From Pediococcus inopinatus (GTDB taxonomy: Bacteria > Bacillota > Bacilli > Lactobacillales > Lactobacillaceae), in contig NZ_CP019981.1 in assembly GCF_002982135.1 (NCBI RefSeq), positions 1,984,001-2,048,000 of the forward strand: a stretch of 64,000 nucleotides of DNA. Reading direction: 5' to 3'. The position numbers and the translations under genes are program-made. The notes beneath the pieces were generated by a model. It was not told where the DNA came from and ran no database searches. It saw nothing but the letters and a program-made list of their open reading frames with translations. Each line of letters starts with the position of its first letter. Position 1 is the stretch's first letter. Below, piece by piece: positions 17,506-26,106 of this stretch.

Positions 17506-17571
17506 CGAACAGTACGCTACGAGGTCAATTGAGACCCTGAAATTCAAAATTAAGAAAATAGGTTTACTTTA

Positions 17572-17602
17572 GGCTGAGAAGATTCGTTTCTCGGCTTTTT
17601 AA
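17572..17602. terminator. Intrinsic terminator between convergent genes
   Basis: GCTGAGAA pairs with TTCTCGGC (one G-U), followed by TTTTT on the plus strand; an A-rich flank lets it work on the minus strand too. Confidence 0.7.
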
Positions 17603-18348
17603 TTTAAAAAGGTTTTGAGTCCCATAAATATTAGGAGGACTCCCATTATAATTTTTAAGATGACCGCCCCACGACCTACGGCAACTTTTTTCATGAGTTT
17701 TGGAGCGATTGCGGCCCCAATGATTGCACCACACATCAAACTAATCCCAACTGACCAATCTATTTGGCCACCGGAAAGATGTGTAATTGCCCCAATGACG
17801 GACATGCAAATTAGTACATAAGAGGAAGTCGCGGACGCCTGAATCATGGAAGCACCCATTACGAGTAAGCCGGCCATAATTGGCCCGCCACCGCTTAACC
17901 CGGCCACACCAACCATTAAGCCACTAATTGCTCCAAAAATTAGTGGTAATAGTTTGGAAGAATGAGCTTCTTGTGGTTGCGAACTGGTACGTAGTTTATA
18001 TAAAACTTGAACACCCAAGATGAACAGAATTAAGCCAATAATCAAGTTGTAAAGTTTAGTGGGGATAAAAGGAGCGATAAGAGCCCCAATGATCACGGAT
18101 GGAATGGCAGAAATTAGCATCGTGTTCCCCAGATGAAAATTAATTTGACCCTGGCGATAATATAGCCAACACCCGATCGCTAGTGAGGGTAAAGCAGTGA
18201 TAATGGATGTCGCCGCCGCAGATGCAGGTGCCAAGTTGAAAACGGCTGTTAAAACGCCTAAATATATCGCTCCGCCACCACCGCCCATCGAAATAACAAA
18301 TAGGCCAACAAACAAACCAATGACGATTAATAATGCAAACTGAAGCAT
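17599..18348 (-). CDS. TSUP (TauE/SafE) family permease
   Basis: A 249-residue integral membrane protein with about eight helices in two homologous halves, each carrying a Gly-rich GGGGG- or GLSGGG-type loop (VISMGGGGGAIYLG near the start, VAGLSGGGPIMAG near residue 155). These are hallmarks of the sulfite/sulfonate exporter TSUP family. The substrate cannot be assigned from sequence. The ATG at 18348 is preferred to the upstream in-frame ATG because AGGAAGG lies 6 nt before it. Confidence 0.85.
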   Translation of the reverse strand: MLQFALLIVIGLFVGLFVISMGGGGGAIYLGVLTAVFNLAPASAAATSIITALPSLAIGCWLYYRQGQINFHLGNTMLISAIPSVIIGALIAPFIPTKLYNLIIGLILFILGVQVLYKLRTSSQPQEAHSSKLLPLIFGAISGLMVGVAGLSGGGPIMAGLLVMGASMIQASATSSYVLICMSVIGAITHLSGGQIDWSVGISLMCGAIIGAAIAPKLMKKVAVGRGAVILKIIMGVLLIFMGLKTFLN

Positions 18349-18434
18349 GACTAGCCTTCCTTTGATCAAAATGTAATTAAATAACTATCTTTATCATAGT
18401 CCTTTTTAGTTTTCTTGAATGTTGTGAGCTGAAT

Positions 18435-18755
18435 TTAATGCCCGGTAGTCAATTTGATACCCACAATCCCGATCAATAAAAATCCCACGAATACCCAGGT
18501 TAAAGGGGATAAACTGTCCTTAAATAAAATAACGCCAATTAAAATACTCCCAACCGCTCCGATTCCGGTCCAGATGGGGTAGGCGATACTTAGTGGTAAG
18601 GTTTTTGTGGCACGTGCTAAAAGTAAAAAACTGGCAGTCATAGCTACAAGGGTGGCAATTGAGAAACCTAATTTTGTGAATCCTTCACTATATTTCATAG
18701 TAGTTGCCCAAACAGTTTCAAAAATTCCGGCAACAATTAATTCTAACCAAATCAT
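18435..18755 (-). CDS. sugE: SMR family exporter, SugE/Gdx type
   Basis: A 106-residue four-helix small multidrug resistance protein. The essential membrane Glu is at residue 13 within GIFETVWATTMKYSEGF, and the TGIGAVGS block near residue 64 follows the SugE/Gdx (guanidinium exporter) subtype rather than EmrE. It would act as a dual-topology homodimer exchanging guanidinium-like cations for protons. It lies 17 nt downstream of a marR-family gene in one operon, so it is probably controlled by that repressor. No guanidine riboswitch is seen upstream. Confidence 0.85.
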   Translation of the reverse strand: MIWLELIVAGIFETVWATTMKYSEGFTKLGFSIATLVAMTASFLLLARATKTLPLSIAYPIWTGIGAVGSILIGVILFKDSLSPLTWVFVGFLLIGIVGIKLTTGH

Positions 18756-18772
18756 TTTAGTAGTCTCCTATT

Positions 18773-19204
18773 TTATAAGTGGGCATCAAATGCCTGATTG
18801 AGTTTATGCATGTTTTCAATTAAAAGCTTCAATGTGCTGTGGTTGAGCTGCTTGGTCACATCAGCTTCTAATTTTAATAATTTTTCTACAATGGGTTTGG
18901 CAAGCTGGTTGCCTTTTTTGGTTAACTTCAATAAACGTTGGCGGCCGTCTTCATTGGCTTGTTCACTTGTTTGGACGATGCCATCGGTGATAAAAGCATT
19001 ACAGATGGTGTTAATTGTTTGTTTTGAAACAATCCAAATTTCACAAATATCTTTTTGCGTACACTGTTCCTGCGTATACAGTTCATATAAAGTGATTAAT
19101 TGGTTATAGTTGATCCCCTGTTGTTTGGCCCATTGACGATAAAATTGTTCGGATTTGTTTAGTTCTTTACTTAATTGAGTGAGTTGTTGCTGAAATTTTG
19201 GCAT
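18773..19204 (-). CDS. MarR family transcriptional regulator
   Basis: A 143-residue winged-helix regulator. The recognition region (QCTQKDICEIWIVSKQTINT) and the wing (EDGRQRLLKLTKKG) follow the MarR pattern. It is the first gene of an operon with the SugE-type exporter and is probably an autorepressor, since an 18-bp-armed inverted repeat covers the promoter directly upstream. GGAGG lies before the ATG. Confidence 0.85.
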   Translation of the reverse strand: MPKFQQQLTQLSKELNKSEQFYRQWAKQQGINYNQLITLYELYTQEQCTQKDICEIWIVSKQTINTICNAFITDGIVQTSEQANEDGRQRLLKLTKKGNQLAKPIVEKLLKLEADVTKQLNHSTLKLLIENMHKLNQAFDAHL

Positions 19205-19217
19205 AGATCCTCCTAGA

Positions 19218-19263
19218 ATAGTCCTGATATTTACTAATTCAGTATAGTAAATATTAGGACTAT
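19218..19263 (-). promoter_or_regulatory. MarR operator covering the marR-sugE promoter
   Basis: The arms ATAGTCCTGATATTTACT (19218-19235) and AGTAAATATTAGGACTAT (19246-19263) pair at 17 of 18 positions around a 10-nt centre. On the minus strand a promoter is embedded: TTGCAA (19264-19269) and TATACT (19241-19246), 17 nt apart. Repressor binding would cover the -10 and spacer. Confidence 0.8.
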
Positions 19264-19406
19264 TTGCAACTGCTTATTGAAAATAACCTAGCCACAAGTG
19301 GTATCGTCTATTGAATAAAGCAGGTGAAGCGCGTATATTTTAAGTACGTTTAGTTACGCTTACAAAATGTATGAATTGATCTGTAAATAATAAGAGGAAA
19401 ATAAAT

Positions 19407-20186
19407 ATGCAAAACTACCAAGGAATTGTTTTTTTCGATTTAGACAATACCCTTTTAAACGAACAACATGGGGTAGACGATGAAGTATTGTCTGCCATTG
19501 ATACGTTAAAACGAAACCCGATTTTGCCTGTCATTGCTACGGGACGGTCAGCAGGAATTGTATCTGACGTGCTTCAAATTATCCACATTAATTCGATCGT
19601 GGCATTGAATGGCCAATATGTAGCTCTAAACGGGCAACAAGTCTACTCTAAAAGTGTGCCGATGCCATTACTGAAGCGGTTTATTACGTATTCAGATGAA
19701 CATGATATTGCCCTTTCACTTTATGATGCTTATGACGAGTGGGCGACCGGAGTTAATCCAGCGATGGAAAAGGGATACTCCTTTCTTAATATGCCGTTGC
19801 CAACAATTGATAGAAATCGTTACGAAACTGATCCGGTTTATATGATGCTCGCCTTAACTCAAAACAAAGCCGACGATACGATATTAAAAACTAAATTTCC
19901 TGAGTTTGATTTTTACCGAAATATTGAATTTGCGCTTGATGTGGTTTTAAAAGGCGTTAGTAAACAGACGGGAATTATCCAAGCTTTAAAGGCCATCGGG
20001 CAAACCAATGTCCCGACGTTTGGTTTTGGTGATGGACCAAATGATGTTTCTTTAATGAAGGCCGTCGATCACGGAGTTGCAATGGGCAATGGGATTCCTG
20101 AAACAAAAGCAGCGGCCGAATTTGTTTCATCTGATTTTCGGGAGCACGGCGTTGTTAACGGATTGAAACATTTTGGCTTAATTTAA
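19407..20186 (+). CDS. HAD-family (Cof-type) sugar-phosphatase
   Basis: A 259-residue HAD phosphatase of the Cof subfamily. Motif I is FFDLDNTLL (residues 9-17, nucleophile Asp), with ATGRS as motif II and GFGDGPNDVSLM (about 207-218) as motif III. The large C2 cap between about residues 85 and 180 is typical of enzymes acting on phosphorylated sugars or cofactors such as flavin precursors. The substrate is unknown. The uracil-DNA-glycosylase-like gene follows after 21 nt. Confidence 0.85.
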   Translation: MQNYQGIVFFDLDNTLLNEQHGVDDEVLSAIDTLKRNPILPVIATGRSAGIVSDVLQIIHINSIVALNGQYVALNGQQVYSKSVPMPLLKRFITYSDEHDIALSLYDAYDEWATGVNPAMEKGYSFLNMPLPTIDRNRYETDPVYMMLALTQNKADDTILKTKFPEFDFYRNIEFALDVVLKGVSKQTGIIQALKAIGQTNVPTFGFGDGPNDVSLMKAVDHGVAMGNGIPETKAAAEFVSSDFREHGVVNGLKHFGLI

Positions 20187-20207
20187 TTACCAATAATGGA
20201 GAAAAAC

Positions 20208-20792
20208 ATGCAATCTGCAGCAGAAATATTTAAAGCAATTCAGGATGATCCGCAAAATAAAATATATACAAATCAAGGCATTCAGCCTCTCTATCATGTA
20301 GAACCCGAAGCTGAAATTATGATTATCAGTCAAGCACCCAGCCGAAAGGCACAACAATCGATGGTGTTTTGGAATGATCCGAGCGGTGATCGTTTGCGAG
20401 CGTGGATGAAATTGAGCAAAGAAGAGTTCTATCATTCAGGAAAAATTGCGGTTATGCCACTGGATTTTTATTATCCAGGCAAAGGGGCGCACGGAGATTT
20501 GCCACCACGTAAAGGATTTGCCGAAAAGTGGCATGAGCCGGTACTGGCGCTGATGCCAAATATAAAGTTAACCCTTCTAATTGGACAATATGCACAAAAG
20601 TATTATCTTCAAAAGAATAGGCAAAAAACGCTGACGGAAACGGTTCGCCACTATGCAGACTATCAACCTAAATATTTTCCGTTAGTTCACCCGTCACCAT
20701 TGAATTATGGTTGGATGCACAAGAATGCCTGGTTTGAAACGGATGTTGTACCGGCTTTGCAGAATAAAGTACGAATGATCATGGATAATTAA
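20208..20792 (+). CDS. Uracil-DNA glycosylase family protein
   Basis: A 194-residue protein of the UDG superfamily. IISQAPSRKA (about residues 38-47) stands for the first catalytic motif, and VHPSPLNYG (about 163-171) is the HPSP motif that inserts into DNA. These lactobacillar proteins form a short family distinct from Ung; activity on uracil is not proven by motifs alone. The ATG at 20208 is used because TGGAG lies just upstream; an earlier in-frame ATG overlaps that site. It is co-directional with the HAD gene. Confidence 0.8.
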   Translation: MQSAAEIFKAIQDDPQNKIYTNQGIQPLYHVEPEAEIMIISQAPSRKAQQSMVFWNDPSGDRLRAWMKLSKEEFYHSGKIAVMPLDFYYPGKGAHGDLPPRKGFAEKWHEPVLALMPNIKLTLLIGQYAQKYYLQKNRQKTLTETVRHYADYQPKYFPLVHPSPLNYGWMHKNAWFETDVVPALQNKVRMIMDN

Positions 20793-21009
20793 GTGCTAGC
20801 AATTTAGTGTTTCCAATTGCACTCATTAAAAAATTTATTAATAGTTAAGTTTGGACGGTATTTGATTGCTGTTTGGCAGGTCTGTTAAAATGATGCAAGA
20901 CACTCTTGATTTAGTTTGCAGGGATGAATCTTGTAATTTTCCAGGTTAATTTTATAATAAGTGTAATAGGGTTAATCAATACGTGTACGTTGGATTGGAG
21001 GGAAAATAA

Positions 21010-22833
21010 TTGGCAAATATGGGATTGGTGGCAATAGGTCCGTGGATCGCACAATTACTTGTGGCGATATTTTTTATTGTCGGATTTATTGATATTTATA
21101 TGTCCATATGGCACACCGCATTTAGAACGCCATCTGCCAGTCATTCCAAACGTATATTGTATCGCGTAATATTGATTCTACTAAGTGTTGGCGTAAGTTC
21201 GGTCCTTCATTTTGCTGGCTATGAAAGTGGCAATAATGCCATGATGTATCATAATATTGGCTTATTTATCCTGTCATTTTCCCTCCTTGATGAAGATATT
21301 AATACTGGTGAATATTCCCTCCGGTGTGTGGCTCTGATTATTGTATGGGGCATGCACCACATGGGTGATTTTACTAGTCAACGTTTTTTCATATCAATTG
21401 CGATATTATTAGTAATGCTGGTTATTCTTCGAGACAAAAGAAAATATTTTAGTCTGAAATTTGTCCCCAATATTGTCGCATCTGCAATTATTTCCTTTGA
21501 TTTTTGGCTAACGTTGCCAACCAAGTCTGCGGGAATTCAGATGGATAATGCGGTTGCTTGGGAAGCCATTCTAATGTTTATGTTAATGACAATCTTTACA
21601 TGGCGTCAGTACCACGTTGCGGTGCGTAATAATCATACGGCGCATGTTGCTAATTACGATACGATGACCGATGTTAAAAATTATGCAGCTTATCAGCAAG
21701 ATATTTTTACCGACATGGGGACTGCACGGACAAATCGGCAGCCACTAACACTCGCAGTTTTTGATATTGACCGTTTCAAACAAATTAATGATCAATATGG
21801 CCATTTGGGTGGAAATACAGTCCTGACAGGAATTTCCACTCTTATAAAAAGTACACTGCAAAAATATAGTGAGGATTACCAACTGTATCGAACTGGTGGA
21901 GAAGAGTTCGTCATTGTCTTTCCTAACAGTACTTCTAATGAGGTACTCCCAGTTTTGACTCATTGCTGGCGTGAAGTTCGCAACCAGCAATTTGAATACA
22001 ATAATAAGGAAATAAAAGTAACCACCTCCATGGGAATGTCGAGTTTGAGAGCGGAAGATGAGTCAGCTGATGTGTTGTACAAACGAGCTGATGATTCTTT
22101 ATATGATAGTAAACGCCGCGGGCGAGATACGATTACGGTCGATGGTGAAGAACAAGAGTTGTTGGGCGACGGCAGTGTGACCTATGCTTATTTTGTTCAG
22201 AATATTTATGAGGTTCAATCAGGGATCAAACATATTGCCAATGAAATGAGATTACGTTGTTATGATCATGAAAAAGAAACTTGGCGAGTGCCTGATCAGG
22301 TTAATTTAACAGTTGATAAACGATTAGTACTGATGGCGGACGCCTTGATTAATAGTGAGTGTAAGCGAATTGTCATTACCCTATCAACAGCGGAATTTCT
22401 GAACCCAGAAGTAGCTAAGAAGATTATTAATTTTCGAAAGAGTGTGGATGGACCTGAGGAGTTGGTCATTGAACTAGACCGAATGCCAGTGATTGATTTA
22501 CTGAGACGTGCAAGTGAACTCTATCACCAAAATGATATTACGATAGTTCTCAGCCAAATTGGCAATAACCGACATTTTGAGCGGGTTAATGCGGGGATCC
22601 AATATATTGATGGCATTAAATTACCACTCCAATCTTTATGCGTCGATCATCATTTTGAACAGATAAAGGATAATATTCAGTTCTGGGGTAAAATTGCAGC
22701 TAAACGGCAAATTCGATTTATTGTGGATGGTATTTTGGATGAAAAGGAAGCTAATTGGGTTCTTGCCCAGGATTATGTCAGTTACGTTGAGGGTGATTAC
22801 TTTAGCCGTTCGCAGTTACCAATCAGCGCTTAA
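21010..22833 (+). CDS. Membrane GGDEF protein with degenerate EAL domain
   Basis: A 607-residue protein. About six or seven membrane helices occupy residues 1-200. The diguanylate cyclase domain (about 210-375) has an intact active site, RTGGEEF near residue 293, with VFDIDRFKQIND upstream. The C-terminal ~220 residues resemble EAL, but only EMRLR survives of the EAL signature and the metal-binding DDFGTG block reads VLSQIGNN. It is therefore likely a non-catalytic or c-di-GMP-binding EAL. The start is TTG at 21010, with GGAGGG 7 nt before. It is a single gene with its own terminator. It should make c-di-GMP; no other c-di-GMP gene is in the window. Confidence 0.85.
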   Translation: MANMGLVAIGPWIAQLLVAIFFIVGFIDIYMSIWHTAFRTPSASHSKRILYRVILILLSVGVSSVLHFAGYESGNNAMMYHNIGLFILSFSLLDEDINTGEYSLRCVALIIVWGMHHMGDFTSQRFFISIAILLVMLVILRDKRKYFSLKFVPNIVASAIISFDFWLTLPTKSAGIQMDNAVAWEAILMFMLMTIFTWRQYHVAVRNNHTAHVANYDTMTDVKNYAAYQQDIFTDMGTARTNRQPLTLAVFDIDRFKQINDQYGHLGGNTVLTGISTLIKSTLQKYSEDYQLYRTGGEEFVIVFPNSTSNEVLPVLTHCWREVRNQQFEYNNKEIKVTTSMGMSSLRAEDESADVLYKRADDSLYDSKRRGRDTITVDGEEQELLGDGSVTYAYFVQNIYEVQSGIKHIANEMRLRCYDHEKETWRVPDQVNLTVDKRLVLMADALINSECKRIVITLSTAEFLNPEVAKKIINFRKSVDGPEELVIELDRMPVIDLLRRASELYHQNDITIVLSQIGNNRHFERVNAGIQYIDGIKLPLQSLCVDHHFEQIKDNIQFWGKIAAKRQIRFIVDGILDEKEANWVLAQDYVSYVEGDYFSRSQLPISA

Positions 22834-22849
22834 AATAGAGTGATTTATA

Positions 22850-22876
22850 AAACATGTCGATTGACATGTTTTTTTA
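22850..22876 (+). terminator. Intrinsic terminator after GGDEF gene
   Basis: AAACATGTC/GACATGTTT with a 4-nt loop and a T run. Confidence 0.8.
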
Positions 22877-22890
22877 TTTTGTAAAAAAGC

Positions 22891-22940
22891 TTGCATAATA
22901 TGTCGGAAAGACTTATATTAGATAAGTCGTTTAGACATAT
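22891..22940 (+). promoter_or_regulatory. Promoter with 43-bp PadR operator dyad
   Basis: TTGCAT (22891) and TATATT (22914) are separated by 17 nt. Overlapping them is a two-part dyad: outer arms ATATGTC/GACATAT (22898-22904 and 22934-22940) and inner arms GACTTAT/ATAAGTC around ATTAG. It ends right at the ribosome site of the padR gene. The ATGT-N-ACAT character fits PadR autoregulatory sites. Confidence 0.7.
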
Positions 22941-22950
22941 GGAGGCAAAC

Positions 22951-23502
22951 ATGTATGAATTATTAATTTTAGGAATCTTGAGAACACGTGATATGTCAGC
23001 CTATAAACTAGGCCGGGTCCTTGGAGGTAATTTAGTGCCCCGTCGGGAAATTTCTAACGGTGTATTCTATCCGCTGCTTAATCGGTTAGCTGATCAGGGC
23101 TATATCGAAATTAATGAAGCGCAAGCTGATCCCCGTAAGAAAAAGATGACACGCATTACGCAAAAAGGGATGACCCGTTTTCAAGAATTAATGGCAGTAC
23201 CAGTTTCGATGGATGCTAAACGTGAATCAATGTATCGTTTCAAATTTCGTGGAATGGATGGCGTTGACGAAGCTGAACAGTACAAAATTCTCGAGGATTA
23301 TGAGAACGCGAATCAAACCGATTTAAATATTTACCAAAGTGTCCAAGACCATTTGAAACAAAAATTGCAGGCACCAGATGATGATCGTGTTGAGGCCCTT
23401 CAGTGGGGTGTGCGCGCACTGGGGCTCAGTATTGCAATTTGTGAAACGAAACAAAAATGGATTGAAGAATGTCGTACACAAATTGGACAAGAGAAGGAAT
23501 AG
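22951..23502 (+). CDS. PadR family transcriptional regulator
   Basis: A 183-residue protein with the PadR winged helix at the N-terminus (YELLILGILRTRDMSAYKLG, then VFYPLLNRLADQGYIE) and a helical dimerisation C-terminus of the Vir_act_alpha_C type. The ATG at 22951 follows GGAGG by 5 nt. It is first in an operon with a 14-helix MFS exporter whose start lies 5 nt after its stop, so it probably represses that exporter and itself through the upstream dyad. Confidence 0.88.
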   Translation: MYELLILGILRTRDMSAYKLGRVLGGNLVPRREISNGVFYPLLNRLADQGYIEINEAQADPRKKKMTRITQKGMTRFQELMAVPVSMDAKRESMYRFKFRGMDGVDEAEQYKILEDYENANQTDLNIYQSVQDHLKQKLQAPDDDRVEALQWGVRALGLSIAICETKQKWIEECRTQIGQEKE

Positions 23503-23507
23503 AGAAA

Positions 23508-25088
23508 ATGAAGCAAAAAACGAGTGTTAAACAATGGATCGCCTTGGGAGCAATGAGCATGGGCGTGTTTATGGGATTATTGGATGTGACGGTGGTTAAC
23601 GTTGCGCTGCCAACGATGGTCACTGATTTCCACACCAATTTCACAAATTTACAGTGGGTATTAAATGCCTATACGTTAGTTTATGCGGTTAGTTTGTTAA
23701 TCATGTCTAAATTAGGCGATATGTATGGACGAAAGAAAATTTTCTTAGGATCGTTGATTCTGTTTGTCATTGCATCCGCAATCAATGGAATGGCAACTAA
23801 TTTATTAGTGTTGGACGTTGGTCGAGGAGTGCAAGCCATTGGTGGTGCCGGGATGATGTCATTATCGATGGCACTCGTCACGTCAAACTTTGATGGCAAA
23901 GACAGAGGTTTGGCGCTGGGAATTTTAGGGTCCGTAATAGGAGTTTCAACAGCATCCGGACCATTAATTGGTGGTTATTTAATTGAGCACTTTGGCTGGC
24001 CAGCAATTTTTTATGTCAATGTCCCAGTTGGTTTAATTGCGGTTGTGTTGACAGTCATTTACGTAAATGAAACCCCAAGTTATGGAAAAGGGCAAAAAAT
24101 CGATTTAATGGGGATGCTTTTTTCGGCGTTAGGGCTGTTTGCCGTTATTTATGGATTGATCGTCAAGGAAAGCAATCCGCATCTTTCATGGTTAAATTTA
24201 CAAGTTAGTGGTTATCTGGTTGGTGGTTTGCTTCTGTTAATTATTTTTGTGATTATTGAGTTGCATGTGACGTCGCCAATGGTTGATATGAAGATGTTTA
24301 AACGTACGCATTTTGTTGGAATTGTGATTGTGGCTTTTGCCTTGGGAGCTGGTATTTATTCGTTTAATACCTTTTTAACCGCTCTAATGCAAAACTACAT
24401 TGGTTACTCGGCACTTCAAACCGGGATTCGGCAATTAACGATCAGTATGTGGTCATTAATTTTAGGCCCGGTTGTGGGGATCTTAAGTTCACGTTATTCT
24501 AAAAAATGGATGATTAGTATCAGTTTGTTTGTAGGTGGCGTAGGCTTCCTACTGGTTGCCCGTGCGGTTGGTCCCAAAGTTAGCTTTGAAACGTTGTGGC
24601 CCGGGATGGTTTTAATGGGAATTACCAATGGGATGGTTAATCCACTGTTAAATACAACCGGTATGGAAGGGGTCAAACCCAGTGAAATGGGGATGGTGTC
24701 GGGGTTACTAAACGTGTTCCGCCAACTAGGAATTACTGTTGGCGTTGTCGGACTCGGCTTGGTACAAGATACGAAATATGAGAATTATTTGAACGTTCAT
24801 TTGGGCTCCGTTAATATGCCAGCCGCAGCCCTGTCAGGCATAAAGAAAGCTTTGGTCGAAGCAGGGCCATTTTCAGGCCATGGCATTGCCTTTTCAACTC
24901 GGATCAGTCAATCACCATTTGGACATGGACTTCAACAAGTTGTGATTAAGGCTTATGATAGTGGTATGACGGCCGTTGCAGTTGGCGCAGCTCTGATTGT
25001 GATTATTGGTGGTTTGGCTGCGGTATTTTTACTTAAAAATCATGTGGATTCAGTTGAGATTTCAGATAACTCTAAAAATAGAGACTAA
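23508..25088 (+). CDS. MFS drug exporter, DHA2 family (EmrB/QacA-like)
   Basis: A 526-residue proton-driven exporter with about 14 transmembrane helices. The conserved opening LLDVTVVNVALPTM (motif D1), KLGDMYGRKKIF (motif A, about residue 65) and LGSVIGVSTASGPLIGGYL (motif C) are all present. A long extracytoplasmic loop lies before the last helix. Typical substrates are lipophilic cations, bile salts or dyes. It is translationally close to padR (5 nt) and expected to be induced with it. The ATG at 23508 is taken instead of upstream in-frame starts within padR. Confidence 0.88.
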   Translation: MKQKTSVKQWIALGAMSMGVFMGLLDVTVVNVALPTMVTDFHTNFTNLQWVLNAYTLVYAVSLLIMSKLGDMYGRKKIFLGSLILFVIASAINGMATNLLVLDVGRGVQAIGGAGMMSLSMALVTSNFDGKDRGLALGILGSVIGVSTASGPLIGGYLIEHFGWPAIFYVNVPVGLIAVVLTVIYVNETPSYGKGQKIDLMGMLFSALGLFAVIYGLIVKESNPHLSWLNLQVSGYLVGGLLLLIIFVIIELHVTSPMVDMKMFKRTHFVGIVIVAFALGAGIYSFNTFLTALMQNYIGYSALQTGIRQLTISMWSLILGPVVGILSSRYSKKWMISISLFVGGVGFLLVARAVGPKVSFETLWPGMVLMGITNGMVNPLLNTTGMEGVKPSEMGMVSGLLNVFRQLGITVGVVGLGLVQDTKYENYLNVHLGSVNMPAAALSGIKKALVEAGPFSGHGIAFSTRISQSPFGHGLQQVVIKAYDSGMTAVAVGAALIVIIGGLAAVFLLKNHVDSVEISDNSKNRD

Positions 25089-25092
25089 GATT

Positions 25093-25138
25093 AATAAGGA
25101 TAAACGAGGTGACAACTTTGTTTATCCTTATTTTTTTA
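25093..25138 (+). terminator. Intrinsic terminator after MFS exporter
   Basis: AATAAGGATAAAC pairs perfectly with GTTTATCCTTATT, followed by a T run. Confidence 0.9.
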
Positions 25139-25218
25139 TTCGTCAAAAGCATGAGCAGCCAGATAGCATGCCACTGATGTATAATTAAACTAATAAAAAC
25201 CAGAGAAGAGGCAGCCGA

Positions 25219-26106
25219 ATGGAACTACGTTTATTGCGTTATTTTTGGACTGTGGCAGATATTGGCAACATCTCGAAAGCTGCAGAACAGTTACATATAA
25301 CTCAACCCACACTTAGTCGCCAGATTAAGGAATTAGAAGAAGAGTTGGGTTCGCCGCTGTTTACACGTGAAAAAAATCATTTGGAATTGACCGAAGCTGG
25401 TTTGTTTTTGAAGAGCCGTGCAGAGGAGATCATGGATCTTACGCAGGCTACTCAGCAGGCCTTTGTAGATCGGCGGCAACAGTTATTCAGCGGTCATATT
25501 CGGATTGGCTGTGTGGAAGCTGATAACTCTGATACGATGGCGATGATGTTAGAAGAATTTATTCGTGACTATCCGGAAGTCAAATTTACCGTTTTGACGG
25601 GAACCAGTGATTACATTACGGATCGATTAGATAAAGGGTTAGTGGATCTGGCCATTTTGCTGGAGCCGATTAATACGGATAAGTATCATACTTTGACATT
25701 ACCCCGAACCGAAAAATGGGGTCTTCTGGTCTCGCAAGATTCATTTCTGGCAAGTAAAGAAGCTATTACGGCTGACGAGTTGAGCGGCGTTCCACTGATG
25801 ATGGGGGCTCGATCCGAAATCAGGACGCTTTTATCGAGTTGGACGGGCAGTTCCGTTGATAACTTAAATGTCATCGGCTATTTCAATCTACATTATAATA
25901 TTCTTCCTCTGGTGGAACGGCAGATTGCCGCTGCACTGGTGATTGAAGGTGCCACGATTGATAGTAATGTGCGCAAATTAAAATTTCTTCCATTAGATCC
26001 GGAAGTAAAAACAAATTGTGTGTTGGCTTGGCGAAAAAATCGTGTTTTATCACCAGTTGTTTCTGAATTGATGAAACGATTCAAGCAAGCATTTGAGGAG
26101 AAATAG
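25219..26106 (+). CDS. LysR family transcriptional regulator
   Basis: A 295-residue LysR regulator. The N-terminal helix-turn-helix (MELRLLRYFWTVADIGNISK, then AAEQLHITQPTLSRQIKELE) is classic, followed by a two-lobed periplasmic-binding-protein-like effector domain. The pentapeptide-repeat gene starts directly after its stop codon. The flavodoxin/SDR/cupin cluster begins about 750 bp further on, and LysR genes are commonly found next to this cluster in lactobacilli, so it is a good candidate for its activator. Confidence 0.88.
   Translation: MELRLLRYFWTVADIGNISKAAEQLHITQPTLSRQIKELEEELGSPLFTREKNHLELTEAGLFLKSRAEEIMDLTQATQQAFVDRRQQLFSGHIRIGCVEADNSDTMAMMLEEFIRDYPEVKFTVLTGTSDYITDRLDKGLVDLAILLEPINTDKYHTLTLPRTEKWGLLVSQDSFLASKEAITADELSGVPLMMGARSEIRTLLSSWTGSSVDNLNVIGYFNLHYNILPLVERQIAAALVIEGATIDSNVRKLKFLPLDPEVKTNCVLAWRKNRVLSPVVSELMKRFKQAFEEK

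Noticed and set aside
18756..18772. Guanidine riboswitch for the SugE-type exporter
   Set aside because: The exporter gene starts 17 nt after marR; there is no room for a riboswitch, and none is seen upstream of marR.
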